NCBI GenBank assembly: GCA_018334075.1
Contig: JAGXSC010000010.1
Coordinates: 1 to 37,101, forward strand
From: Actinomycetota bacterium
GTDB taxonomy: Bacteria > Actinomycetota > Coriobacteriia > Anaerosomatales > UBA912
Length of the DNA: 37,101 nt
Reading direction: 5' to 3'
Part shown: positions 6,445 through 14,234 of the stretch, piece by piece
Layout: every line of letters begins with the position of its first letter
Position numbering within the stretch: position 1 is the stretch's first letter
Notes under the pieces: model-generated
The model's database searches: none
Seen by the model: the letters and a program-made list of their open reading frames with translations, nothing else
What the model was told of the DNA's origin: nothing
Program-made: the position numbers and the translations under genes

Positions 6445-8238
6445 ATGCCAATGGGTAAATCACTTCTGCGCTCATTGCGCTTCATGCGTGAGTATCGGCT
6501 CGCTGTTATCGGCGCGGTGATGGCCGTACTTGCAGCATCCGCTACAGAACTAGCTGCGCCACAAATCCTAAGACAGCTTGTCGACGAAGGTATCGTTCTC
6601 GGAAATACGACCTATATATGGTATGCCTCGGCCGCGCTCGTAACCTTGGCGCTGCTTGGTGGAGCGGCTGGTTTCCTGCAAGGTCACCTGTCCGCAAAGG
6701 TCAGTCACAACGCCGCGTTCAACATGCGCAACGAAGTTTTTGGCAAAGTGCAGCGCCTGTCTTTTTCCTATCACGACCGCGCCGAAACCGGCCAGCTCAT
6801 AACCAGGGTCACTAGCGATGTTGATCTTGTAAGGGATTTCATCGGCGGGGGCCTGATTCAGGTAATAAGCGCGGTTTTGATATTGATTGGGTCGGCAGTT
6901 TTTTTGATCTCCATGAACCTAACGCTCGCGATCATCGCGCTCTCGGTTTTTCCAGCCACCATACTCATACTTTACTTTTTTGTCCGGAAGCTCGGGACGA
7001 TGTTCAGGCGCTTCCAGCAGCAGCTTGCGCGACTAAACACAGTACTGCAGGAAAATGTGGCCGGTGTGCGCGTTGTTCGCTCTTTCGCAAATGAAGAGTT
7101 CGAGCACTCCCGTTACCAAGCGGCCAATCAGGAGCTGCTCAACAGCGGCCTTGAGATTCGGCGCTCGATTGCCAACGCCTTTCCGTTGCTGTTCAGCGTA
7201 GGGTCATTTGGTCTGGCAGTGGTCGTATGGATCGGAACCCGCCAGATCGTTGAAGGGACCCTTACCGTAGGAGAGCTGGTCGCTTTCGGCTCCTACCTCG
7301 CCTTGATGCTTCAGCCGCTCTTCGTCCTTGGCTTTGGGGCGCAGCAGATTGCTCGCGCAGGCGCAGGCGCGCAAAGGCTGTTCGAGATACTCGATGCCGA
7401 GATCGAAGTTCAGGAGAAAGCTGACGCCGTACACCTTGAAAAGCTAAACGGCGTTGTCGTATTCGACAACGTCTACCTGCGTTATCCCGGCGATGATCGC
7501 GATATCCTCAAAGGAGTCAGTTTTTCAGTGGAGGCAAACACCACAGTCGCGATTGTCGGAGCTACCGGCTCCGGCAAATCCACCCTCGTCAACCTGATCG
7601 CACGCTACTACGACGTTTCGCAGGGAGCGGTCCATGTCGACGGGCACGATGTTCGCGACCTTACTTTGAGCTCGCTTCGGCGAAATATAGCCGTGGTGAT
7701 GCAGGAGCCCGTTCTTTTCAGCGGATCTATCAGGGACAACATCGCGTACGGCAGACCTGATGCCGCTTTGGATGAAGTAGAAACCGCTGCTTCACTAGCC
7801 CAAGCCCATGAGTTCATATCGGCGCTGCCAGATGGGTACGCCACCGAGATAGGTGAACGGGGCGTCAAGCTCTCAGGAGGCCAACGGCAAAGGATAGCTA
7901 TAGCTCGTGCACTGCTGGTAGACCCGAAGATACTGGTTCTCGATGACTCCTCGGCAAGCGTCGACCCAATAACCGAGCGCGCGCTGCAAGAAAGCTTGGA
8001 GACACTTGTCGGAGGTCGGACCACGATTGTTATCGCTTCCAGACTGTCATCGGTGCGCCTGGCCGACAGAATAGTGCTGCTCGACGAAGGACAGATCGTC
8101 GACCAGGGCACGCACGACGAGCTCCTCGGACGATCGTGCCTTTACGCCGAGATCGCGTCGACCCAGCTTGCTGGTGGCTCTACGGTTGACGCGCCCGCCT
8201 ACTGCAAGCTCCCGCCCACACCTGAGGGAGAGTCCTGA
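6445..8238 (+). CDS. Heterodimeric ABC exporter subunit with degenerate ATP site
   Basis: A 597-residue half-transporter with six membrane helices (about 20-310) and one ATPase domain (about 340-580). Walker A is GATGSGKST (near 372) and the signature is the canonical LSGGQRQR. The catalytic glutamate after Walker B is replaced by Asp (ILVLDDSS, Asp501), and the switch histidine is Ser532 (VIASRLSSV). These are the marks of the non-catalytic nucleotide site of asymmetric exporters such as TM287/288, LmrCD and BmrCD. The start is either the ATG at 6445 or the one at 6451. Neither has a clear ribosome site. Its stop overlaps the start of the partner gene, so the two are made together. The substrate is unknown; drugs, lipids or peptides are typical for the family. 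Confidence 0.9.
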   Translation: MPMGKSLLRSLRFMREYRLAVIGAVMAVLAASATELAAPQILRQLVDEGIVLGNTTYIWYASAALVTLALLGGAAGFLQGHLSAKVSHNAAFNMRNEVFGKVQRLSFSYHDRAETGQLITRVTSDVDLVRDFIGGGLIQVISAVLILIGSAVFLISMNLTLAIIALSVFPATILILYFFVRKLGTMFRRFQQQLARLNTVLQENVAGVRVVRSFANEEFEHSRYQAANQELLNSGLEIRRSIANAFPLLFSVGSFGLAVVVWIGTRQIVEGTLTVGELVAFGSYLALMLQPLFVLGFGAQQIARAGAGAQRLFEILDAEIEVQEKADAVHLEKLNGVVVFDNVYLRYPGDDRDILKGVSFSVEANTTVAIVGATGSGKSTLVNLIARYYDVSQGAVHVDGHDVRDLTLSSLRRNIAVVMQEPVLFSGSIRDNIAYGRPDAALDEVETAASLAQAHEFISALPDGYATEIGERGVKLSGGQRQRIAIARALLVDPKILVLDDSSASVDPITERALQESLETLVGGRTTIVIASRLSSVRLADRIVLLDEGQIVDQGTHDELLGRSCLYAEIASTQLAGGSTVDAPAYCKLPPTPEGES

Positions 8239-10037
8239 TGTCTGCCCGTAGCGGATTATCATTGCGGACACTGGCCGAGGGAGCGAAGCCCGAATCCGGC
8301 ATGAAGACTTTTACCCGACTCGCCAGCTATCTCCTTCCGTATAAACGCAGCCTGCTAGTCGCAACTATCTGGCTGATCGTGTCTTCCGCCTCTACTGCAG
8401 CGCTACCCGCGCTCATCGGTTTTGCAATTGACGTAGCCGTCGCCCAATCCGCGGGCGCAAGAGACATAACGGCCCTGAATACACCCATTGCGCTGCTGGT
8501 AGTCGCAACAATCGCTGGCTGGTATGCCCAGAGGGCCCAAATATTGGCTCTGGGGGCTGTAGGTCAGCAAGCACTCTTTGAGCTACGCGGTGATGTCTTC
8601 TCGGCGATTGGCAGGCTACCTGTCGCATACTTCGAATCAGCGCTCTCGGGCGACATCATGAGCAGGCTCATCAACGACGTCGAAACCGTCAACTCCTTTC
8701 TCTCGCAGGGTCTGCGGCGGCTGATCAGCTCATTTCTTGCGACCATCGCAACGGTCGCCGGTATGTTCTTTGTCGAGTGGCGCCTAGCTTTGGTCACCTT
8801 GGGCGCTGTGCCTTTGATGCTCTTAATTACGCGACTCTTTGCCCATGTATCGCGGAGCGCGTTTCGCAGGCGTCAGCAGACCATCAGCGATGTGAGCTCG
8901 GCGCTAAGCGAAGAGATTGCCGGGATAAAGGTCACGCAGGCATTTGATCGAACCGAGGAGAACCGGGAGGCGTTCGATGCCCGCAACGCGGCAAACCGTG
9001 ACGCCAACGTATCTGCGGCGACGGTCGCTGCGGCTTTCACGCCAACCCTGGCCCTGCTGACAACAATCACAACAGTACTCGTGGTGGCCTATGGTGGATC
9101 GCTTGTGTCTATGGGAGTCGTGACCGTTGGTATCGTTGTCGCGTTCATCAGCTACTCTCGACAGTTCTTCAACGCGGTTACCCAGCTATCCAGTCTCTAT
9201 ACCGAAACCCAATCCGCGCTGGCCGGTGGCGAAAGAGTTTTTGCGCTCGTGGATGCTAAAAGCGAAGTTGCCGAGGCAAAAGATTCAATCGACCTCGGGC
9301 GTATACGGGGAGAGGTCGAATACAAAGGTGTGCACTTCCAGTACGAGTCTGGGCCTGAGGTTCTCACTGACATCAATCTCACCATAGCGGCAGGACAGAC
9401 AGCCGCAATTGTCGGAGAGACAGGTGCCGGTAAATCCACATTGATGGATCTGATACCACGCTTTTACGACGTGACCAGGGGTGCCATACTCATCGACGGG
9501 ATAGATGTTCGCAATATCAACATGAAGTCGCTACGCAAAAATCTCGGAATCGTTGGGCAGGAGCCCTTCCTCTTCGCCGGCACGATCCACGAGAACATTC
9601 GCTACGGTCGCCTCGATGCGAGCCATGCCGATGTTGTCTCGGCGGCCAAAGCGGCTGGCGCGCTCGAATTCATTGAGGAGCTTGAAGAAGGTTTTGACAC
9701 GAAGATACAGGAGCGTGGGCGGACGCTGTCGGCCGGAGAGCGTCAGCTGATCTCCCTGGCAAGGGCCATCCTTTCAGATCCCGCAATGCTGTTGCTAGAT
9801 GAGGCTACCGCATCTGTGGACACCAGAACCGAGGCGTCCATCCAGTCCGCGCTAAAGCACCTGCTGACCGATCGTACCGCCGTTATAATCGCCCATCGCC
9901 TCTCGACGGTTCGCCGTGCCGACATGATCGTGGTTCTCAGCAAGGGTCGAATCATCGAAAGCGGCACCTACGATGAGCTTGTAGCCGCAAACGGACACTT
10001 TGCAGCGCTCGCGCTGGCCCAATTCTCCGAAATATAA
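8238..10037 (+). CDS. Heterodimeric ABC exporter subunit with canonical ATP hydrolysis residues
   Basis: A 599-residue half-transporter with the same layout as its upstream partner: six membrane helices after a cytosolic N-terminal stretch, then an ATPase domain. Walker A is GETGAGKST, Walker B LLLDEATAS with catalytic Glu522, and the switch histidine is His553 (IIAHRLSTV). The signature is the variant LSAGERQL. With the partner's LSGGQ and degenerate Walker B, one composite site should hydrolyse ATP and the other mainly bind it. The ATG at 8238 overlaps the upstream stop (TGATG) and follows GGGAG. The PadR-type regulator just downstream is the likely local repressor, since PadR proteins commonly control exporters of this kind. 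Confidence 0.92.
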   Translation: MSARSGLSLRTLAEGAKPESGMKTFTRLASYLLPYKRSLLVATIWLIVSSASTAALPALIGFAIDVAVAQSAGARDITALNTPIALLVVATIAGWYAQRAQILALGAVGQQALFELRGDVFSAIGRLPVAYFESALSGDIMSRLINDVETVNSFLSQGLRRLISSFLATIATVAGMFFVEWRLALVTLGAVPLMLLITRLFAHVSRSAFRRRQQTISDVSSALSEEIAGIKVTQAFDRTEENREAFDARNAANRDANVSAATVAAAFTPTLALLTTITTVLVVAYGGSLVSMGVVTVGIVVAFISYSRQFFNAVTQLSSLYTETQSALAGGERVFALVDAKSEVAEAKDSIDLGRIRGEVEYKGVHFQYESGPEVLTDINLTIAAGQTAAIVGETGAGKSTLMDLIPRFYDVTRGAILIDGIDVRNINMKSLRKNLGIVGQEPFLFAGTIHENIRYGRLDASHADVVSAAKAAGALEFIEELEEGFDTKIQERGRTLSAGERQLISLARAILSDPAMLLLDEATASVDTRTEASIQSALKHLLTDRTAVIIAHRLSTVRRADMIVVLSKGRIIESGTYDELVAANGHFAALALAQFSEI

Positions 10038-10114
10038 ACACTAAACTCGAACTTGAATCTAATTCGAGGCCTCTACCTGCTCATTTACCCAAAGTCTAAT
10101 GTTATAGTTCATAG

Positions 10115-10158
10115 TTGCAATTTATATATGATTTGTCTATTATATGTTTTATCATATA
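10115..10158 (+). promoter_or_regulatory. Promoter of the PadR gene with overlapping inverted-repeat operator
   Basis: TTGCAA (10115-10120) and TATTAT (10138-10143) stand 17 bases apart, a sigma-70-like promoter pointing at the PadR start. An inverted repeat TATATGAT / ATCATATA (10125-10132 and 10151-10158) straddles the -10 box. The whole stretch is much more AT-rich than its surroundings. Autorepression by the PadR protein at this dyad is the simplest reading; it is inferred and not shown. Confidence 0.55.
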
Positions 10159-10178
10159 CCACTTTTACGGAGAAAACT

Positions 10179-10736
10179 GTGTCCTTGGATCATGCGATAC
10201 TCGGTCTCCTCCGAGAAAACGACATGTCTGGATACGACCTGAAAAGACAGGCGTTTGATGGCGGGGTTTCCCACATCTGGAACGCCGATCAGGCCCAAAT
10301 CTATCGAACACTTGAGCGTCTGAGCGCGCGCAAATTTGTCTCGGCAAAGCGCGTTCGGCAAAGCTCTCGCCCTGATAGAAAAACCTATCGGCTGACCGAC
10401 AGTGGCCGGAAGGAGCTCGAAAAGTGGTTGGCGACTCACCACTCCCATCCAGCCTCGCGCAACCCGTTTATGCTGCAGATGCGATTTGCGGAAGACCTCC
10501 CTGATCAAGCCCTGTCAGAAGTGATCCTCCTCGAAAGAGATGTGCTCCAACGGCGCCTGGACGATTTGCGCGCTATCAAGGCCGATCATGCGCGCATGTC
10601 CCCTGAACCCCTCACGCGTCGGCATGTCTTGCATCAGATGACTCTCGACGGTGCAATTGCGCAGATCAGATCGAAGATAGATTGGCTCGATGACTGCATG
10701 GAGCTTCTTGGTGGCTCCTGTTTTGATGACCCCTAG
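10179..10736 (+). CDS. PadR-family transcriptional regulator
   Basis: A 185-residue regulator. The N-terminal winged helix (about 1-80) begins SLDHAILGLLREN and contains SGYDLKRQ, IYRTLERLSARKFV and KTYRLTDSGRKELEKWL, the standard PadR pattern. The C-terminal half is a helical dimerisation and effector-binding domain typical of the longer PadR class. Translation should start at the GTG at 10179, because GGAG (10169-10172) is 6 bases upstream. An in-frame ATG at 10053 would add 42 residues with no homology and would run through the promoter. Its position after the ABC pair suggests control of the exporter and of itself. The ligand is unknown. Confidence 0.88.
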   Translation: MSLDHAILGLLRENDMSGYDLKRQAFDGGVSHIWNADQAQIYRTLERLSARKFVSAKRVRQSSRPDRKTYRLTDSGRKELEKWLATHHSHPASRNPFMLQMRFAEDLPDQALSEVILLERDVLQRRLDDLRAIKADHARMSPEPLTRRHVLHQMTLDGAIAQIRSKIDWLDDCMELLGGSCFDDP

Positions 10737-10761
10737 TAGAAAGGCTCTTTACAAATAGATT

Positions 10762-10787
10762 TCCTTCAGCCATCGTACGTGGAAGGA
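10762..10787 (+). promoter_or_regulatory. Possible ribosome-site-sequestering hairpin before the Fe-S flavoprotein
   Basis: TCCTT (10762-10766) can pair with AAGGA (10783-10787) and CCA (10770-10772) with TGG (10780-10782), giving an 8-bp stem with a 3-base bulge and a loop containing CGTACG. The right arm is the strong ribosome site GGAAGGAGG of the next gene, so folding would hide it. This reading is by eye only; a pyrimidine run facing a purine-rich ribosome site can arise by chance. Confidence 0.25.
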
Positions 10788-10793
10788 GGCGTC

Positions 10794-11402
10794 ATGAAGA
10801 TCATCGCGATCGACGCAAGCAGGCGATATGGAAGGATTGCCCGCTCGGTTGAAGCCGCTGCTTCGGCCGCTGAGTCGACCGGCGCTATGGTAGAGCGAGT
10901 GCGGCTGTGTGATTTAGACATTCGGACCTGCACAAACTGCCACCTTTGCTACGCCACAGGGGTCTGCAAGATCGAAGACGACCTACCGCAACTGGCCTTT
11001 CGCATATCCGAGGCGAACGCCATAATCTTTGGGATACCACTCCGCTCCATTCGCGCCAACGAAACGACTCGGGCCGTTCTTGACAGGCTCGCCGGCTATT
11101 TTTCCGATGCCGGACAGATGCACCTTCCCGGACTCGGTCAAAAGGATGTCCCCTGCAGCCCGGCGGCTCGCCGCATCAAGCGCGCCATAGTCATCACGGC
11201 ATGCCGAACACCCGAGCCTTTTGCGTCCTTCTTCGGCCACTCGGTCGGCCCCATCAAGTCATTACGCGCGGCCCTGGATCAAAGCGGTATACGCACAGTA
11301 GGGTCGCTAACGCTTACAAGAGGATGGCAGAGCCAGCAAAATCCCGAGCTGGAACACGGACAGGCCTGCAGTCTGGGGCGGATCCTCGCCGGAAAGATAT
11401 AG
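10794..11402 (+). CDS. Iron-sulfur flavoprotein (NADPH-dependent FMN reductase family)
   Basis: A 202-residue flavodoxin-like protein. The cysteine motif Cys46-x2-Cys49-x2-Cys52-x5-Cys58 (TCTNCHLCYATGVCKIEDD) is the compact [4Fe-4S] motif of archaeal and anaerobe Isf-type flavoproteins. The segment AIIFGIPLRS and ETTRAVLDRL matches the conserved flavin-side loop and following helix. The usual GSPR-x-x-G-x-T phosphate loop is altered (DASRRYGRIARS), so FMN binding may differ. Isf proteins take part in electron transfer and oxygen or peroxide reduction. The ATG at 10794 is supported by GGAAGGAGG at 10781-10789. It lies 57 bases after the PadR gene and could share its transcript. Confidence 0.8.
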   Translation: MKIIAIDASRRYGRIARSVEAAASAAESTGAMVERVRLCDLDIRTCTNCHLCYATGVCKIEDDLPQLAFRISEANAIIFGIPLRSIRANETTRAVLDRLAGYFSDAGQMHLPGLGQKDVPCSPAARRIKRAIVITACRTPEPFASFFGHSVGPIKSLRAALDQSGIRTVGSLTLTRGWQSQQNPELEHGQACSLGRILAGKI

Positions 11403-11429
11403 CCGAGCCACCTTGCCACCTTGGATCAC

Positions 11430-12614
11430 TCACCGCTCAAGCAGCAACTCCATGATCTTATGCCCCGGATCGACCATCAATCCACTCTTCTCGGCGGAGG
11501 ACTCATCGAACCTGTAGTCACCGTTGGGCTCGACGCCAGCCCCCCACAGCAGAAATGGAACTGGCTCTCCGACATGCGTTTTCAGCTCGATTGGGGTCGC
11601 ATGATCCGGCATCGCCAGGACCCTGACGTCATCGGGGATTTCCCTGATTCTCGAGAGAATTTCGCGATCAATCGCCTCGATCGCCTCAATCTTCGCCGAG
11701 AGGTCACCTGCATGACCGGCCTCGTCCGGTGACTCCACGTGAACGACGACGAGCTGATAGTCGCTCAACGCCGAGATAGCCCCGAGCGCCTGAGCACGAT
11801 AGTCGTTATCGGGTCCATCGGTGACCCCCGCAATGGTCAGGCGATCCATGCCGGTCAACTTGGCAAGGCCGCCGAGCAGGTCAACGCCTGATGTCATCGC
11901 CGCTGAAATACCAAAGCGGTCCGAAAACGATGTGAGCTTGCCTGGTTTCATGCCGGGCCAAAATGGCCATACATCCGTGATCTCAAGCTTGCCTTGCGAA
12001 GCTCGCAGCTTGTTAGCCTCGCCGCGATGAAGGATTAGCTGAGCGCGCGTCATGTAATCGAGCAGCATCTGCACTCCCGCTCCTTTGGGGAGATACTCCG
12101 CAATCGGCTTGTCGGATATGTCGTGCGGAGGCGTATACTCGCAACCGAGCAACTCCGGCCGGCCGCTCACAACAAGGATGTGCCGGTAGGAGACACCAGG
12201 ATAGAGCCTGAAGCTATCATCATCGAGCTCAGCGGCCAGCTCAGACACGATAGAGTGGGACTCCGCCGTGGAGATGTGCCCGCCGGAATAACTCTTCATC
12301 ACGCCATCTTCAACAGCAACGAGATTCAATCTCAGCGCGACCTCATCCGGCTGCAGATCAATGCCGAGACTCGCTGCCTCGATTGCTCCTCGGCCAATAT
12401 ACTCGGCCACAGGGTCATACCCCAGTATCGACATACACGCCGCCGAGGAAGAAGGCTCAGTCCCTGAAGGGACGGTACTGGCAAGACCAACGATGCCTTC
12501 GCTCGCCATGGAATCGAGGTTCGGTGTTGATGCCGCCTGAAGACAGGTTCGAAAGCCCAGCTCCGGTATCGGCCAGTCGGAAGCGCCGTCCAATATCACC
12601 ACCATATACCTCAT
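11430..12614 (-). CDS. apgM: ApgM-type cofactor-independent phosphoglycerate mutase homologue / proposed homoserine kinase
   Basis: A 394-residue alkaline-phosphatase superfamily protein. It opens with VVILDGASDWP (first metal Asp), followed by STPNLDSMASEGIVG and GTEPSSSAACMSILGYDP with the likely phospho-accepting serine, then VVVHVESPDEAGHAGD and MPDHATP as later metal ligands. This is the archaeal ApgM group (COG3635). A bacterial branch next to threonine genes has been proposed as a homoserine kinase replacing ThrB. Here it is divergent from thrC with only 43 bases between starts and no thrB in view, which favours that role. Glycolytic phosphoglycerate mutase activity remains possible. 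The ATG at 12614 is preferred over 12659 because the N-terminal strand then begins at once, with GATGGGA upstream. Confidence 0.85.
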   Translation of the reverse strand: MRYMVVILDGASDWPIPELGFRTCLQAASTPNLDSMASEGIVGLASTVPSGTEPSSSAACMSILGYDPVAEYIGRGAIEAASLGIDLQPDEVALRLNLVAVEDGVMKSYSGGHISTAESHSIVSELAAELDDDSFRLYPGVSYRHILVVSGRPELLGCEYTPPHDISDKPIAEYLPKGAGVQMLLDYMTRAQLILHRGEANKLRASQGKLEITDVWPFWPGMKPGKLTSFSDRFGISAAMTSGVDLLGGLAKLTGMDRLTIAGVTDGPDNDYRAQALGAISALSDYQLVVVHVESPDEAGHAGDLSAKIEAIEAIDREILSRIREIPDDVRVLAMPDHATPIELKTHVGEPVPFLLWGAGVEPNGDYRFDESSAEKSGLMVDPGHKIMELLLER

Positions 12615-12657
12615 GGATTTAGTCCCATCCGTCGCGACTTTCAGGTACGATGCACAC
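12615..12657. promoter_or_regulatory. 43-bp divergent start region between apgM and thrC
   Basis: The two start codons face away from each other across 43 bases, so each gene's promoter must overlap this gap or the other gene's first codons. TACGAT (12646-12651) lies 6 bases before the thrC ATG and could serve as a -10 box for a leaderless or near-leaderless thrC mRNA. No convincing -35 is visible. Confidence 0.3.
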
Positions 12658-14205
12658 ATGAAACATCATACATCTTACCTGGATACACGCGGACTGGACC
12701 ACTCGCTGCCCGCCTTCTCCCGAGCCGTGCTAAACGGCATCGCTTCCGGTGGCGGACTCTACGTTCCAGAAACGATGCCACAGATGTCACTGGCCGAGAT
12801 AACCGCGCTTAGCTCTCGCCCGTATTGGCAAAGGGCGGCCGTGGTTTTTTCTCTCTTCGGAATCGACATGGATGCCTCCGTCATCGAAGAGCTTGCGCAG
12901 CAGGCCTACGGAGCCCAGTGGGCGAACAGCAGGATCGCACCCGTAGTCGAGGTGCAGCCCGGCACTCACGTTTTAGAGCTTTGGCACGGCCCGACCGGCG
13001 CGTTCAAAGATATGGCGCTGCAGTGTATGCCCCTGCTCTTCTCCAAATCCATCCAACTCAGCCGAGAGCGCGGTGAGACCGCCGAGAACTACTTGATATT
13101 GGTGGCGACATCCGGTGACACCGGCAAAGCCGCACTTGAGGGCTTTGCGAACCGCGATCACACATGGATAGCTGTTTTCTACCCCGCCGAAGGGGTATCT
13201 GACATCCAGCGCAAGCAGATGGTCACTCAACATGGATCCAACGTGTGTGTTTTAGGCGTTCATGGCAACTTCGACGACTGTCAAAATACAGTCAAGGAGC
13301 TCTTTGGCGACGAGCACTTCTCAAGTCTTCTGCTCGACAACCACAACCTGAGACTCTCATCGGCAAACTCCATCAACTGGGGACGTCTGATGCCGCAGAT
13401 CGCCTACTATGTGAGCGCCTACTCGGACATGGTCGCAAGCGGCGGAGTCAAGGCCGGCATGCCGATAGATGTCTGTGTGCCGACAGGAAACTTCGGAAAC
13501 ATCCTGGCTGCATACTACGCCAAGCTCATGGGTGTCCCCATCGACAGGCTCATCTGCGCGAGCAACGAGAACAATGTGCTCTCCGATTTTATCGAAACCG
13601 GCATCTATGACATCTCACGGCGCGGCTTCGTGAAGACGCCTTCGCCTTCGATGGATATCCTGATCTCAAGCAATCTTGAGAGGTTACTCTACCACCTGGC
13701 AGGCGCCGAGAAGGTCGCACGGTGGATGGATGAGCTCTCCTCGGCGAAGCGCTTCGAGGTCGATCACGCCACGTTTGCCGCAATTCATCAGACGTTTGTA
13801 TCCGGCTGGGTCGACAATGACACCGCGCTTTCCACGATCAAGCGCGTCTTTGAAGCCCACAAATACCTCATTGACCCCCACACAGCTGTGGCATGGGAGG
13901 TCGCGGAGCGCATGCGGGGTGACAACCCCGTGCTTGTGGTTTCCACAGCGGCGTGGGCCAAATTTGGCGACGATGTCCTCAAAGCATTGCTGGAGGTGCC
14001 TTATGAGGGCTCTTTGCCCGGCCAATACCGGGGCCTGTCCGGCTTCGAAACGCTTGCTGCCGTAACGTCAATAGCAAAAGGAAGCGCAGAAGTGCCCACC
14101 TTCCTGAAAGATCTGGAAAGCGCCGAGGAGAGGTTCCCTGAAACGGTCCCGGCTGAACGCGCCTCAGTCGAGCGCGCTTTAACGAGCTGGCTGAAAGAAC
14201 AGTGA
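12658..14205 (+). CDS. thrC: Threonine synthase
   Basis: A PLP enzyme that converts O-phosphohomoserine to threonine. At 515 residues it belongs to the longer ThrC class. The N-terminal domain holds SGGGLYVPETMPQMS. The PLP lysine is Lys117 in HGPTGAFKDMALQ, the phosphate-binding motif is ATSGDTGKAAL, and VPTGNFGNILAAYYA is the later conserved loop. It has no regulatory N-terminal extension like that of plant enzymes. The ATG at 12658 starts the protein as MKHHTSYLDTRG; an in-frame ATG at 12613 overlaps apgM's start codon and is unlikely. It needs phosphohomoserine, which the divergent ApgM-like protein may provide. It is convergent with the ATP-grasp gene downstream. Confidence 0.93.
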   Translation: MKHHTSYLDTRGLDHSLPAFSRAVLNGIASGGGLYVPETMPQMSLAEITALSSRPYWQRAAVVFSLFGIDMDASVIEELAQQAYGAQWANSRIAPVVEVQPGTHVLELWHGPTGAFKDMALQCMPLLFSKSIQLSRERGETAENYLILVATSGDTGKAALEGFANRDHTWIAVFYPAEGVSDIQRKQMVTQHGSNVCVLGVHGNFDDCQNTVKELFGDEHFSSLLLDNHNLRLSSANSINWGRLMPQIAYYVSAYSDMVASGGVKAGMPIDVCVPTGNFGNILAAYYAKLMGVPIDRLICASNENNVLSDFIETGIYDISRRGFVKTPSPSMDILISSNLERLLYHLAGAEKVARWMDELSSAKRFEVDHATFAAIHQTFVSGWVDNDTALSTIKRVFEAHKYLIDPHTAVAWEVAERMRGDNPVLVVSTAAWAKFGDDVLKALLEVPYEGSLPGQYRGLSGFETLAAVTSIAKGSAEVPTFLKDLESAEERFPETVPAERASVERALTSWLKEQ

Positions 14206-14234
14206 GCCTGCAAGAAGGTCCTGTCCCGCAGGCT
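14205..14234. terminator. Possible bidirectional hairpin between convergent thrC and the ATP-grasp gene
   Basis: AGCCTGC (14205-14211) pairs with GCAGGCT (14228-14234) across a 16-base loop. It spans the stop codons of both convergent genes, the place a shared terminator would sit. There is no T-tract on either side, so termination would be weak or factor-dependent. Confidence 0.3.

Noticed and set aside
10053-10178. Longer PadR protein starting at ATG 10053
   Set aside because: The added 42 residues match no PadR, the region contains the promoter and dyad, and the GTG at 10179 has a proper ribosome site.
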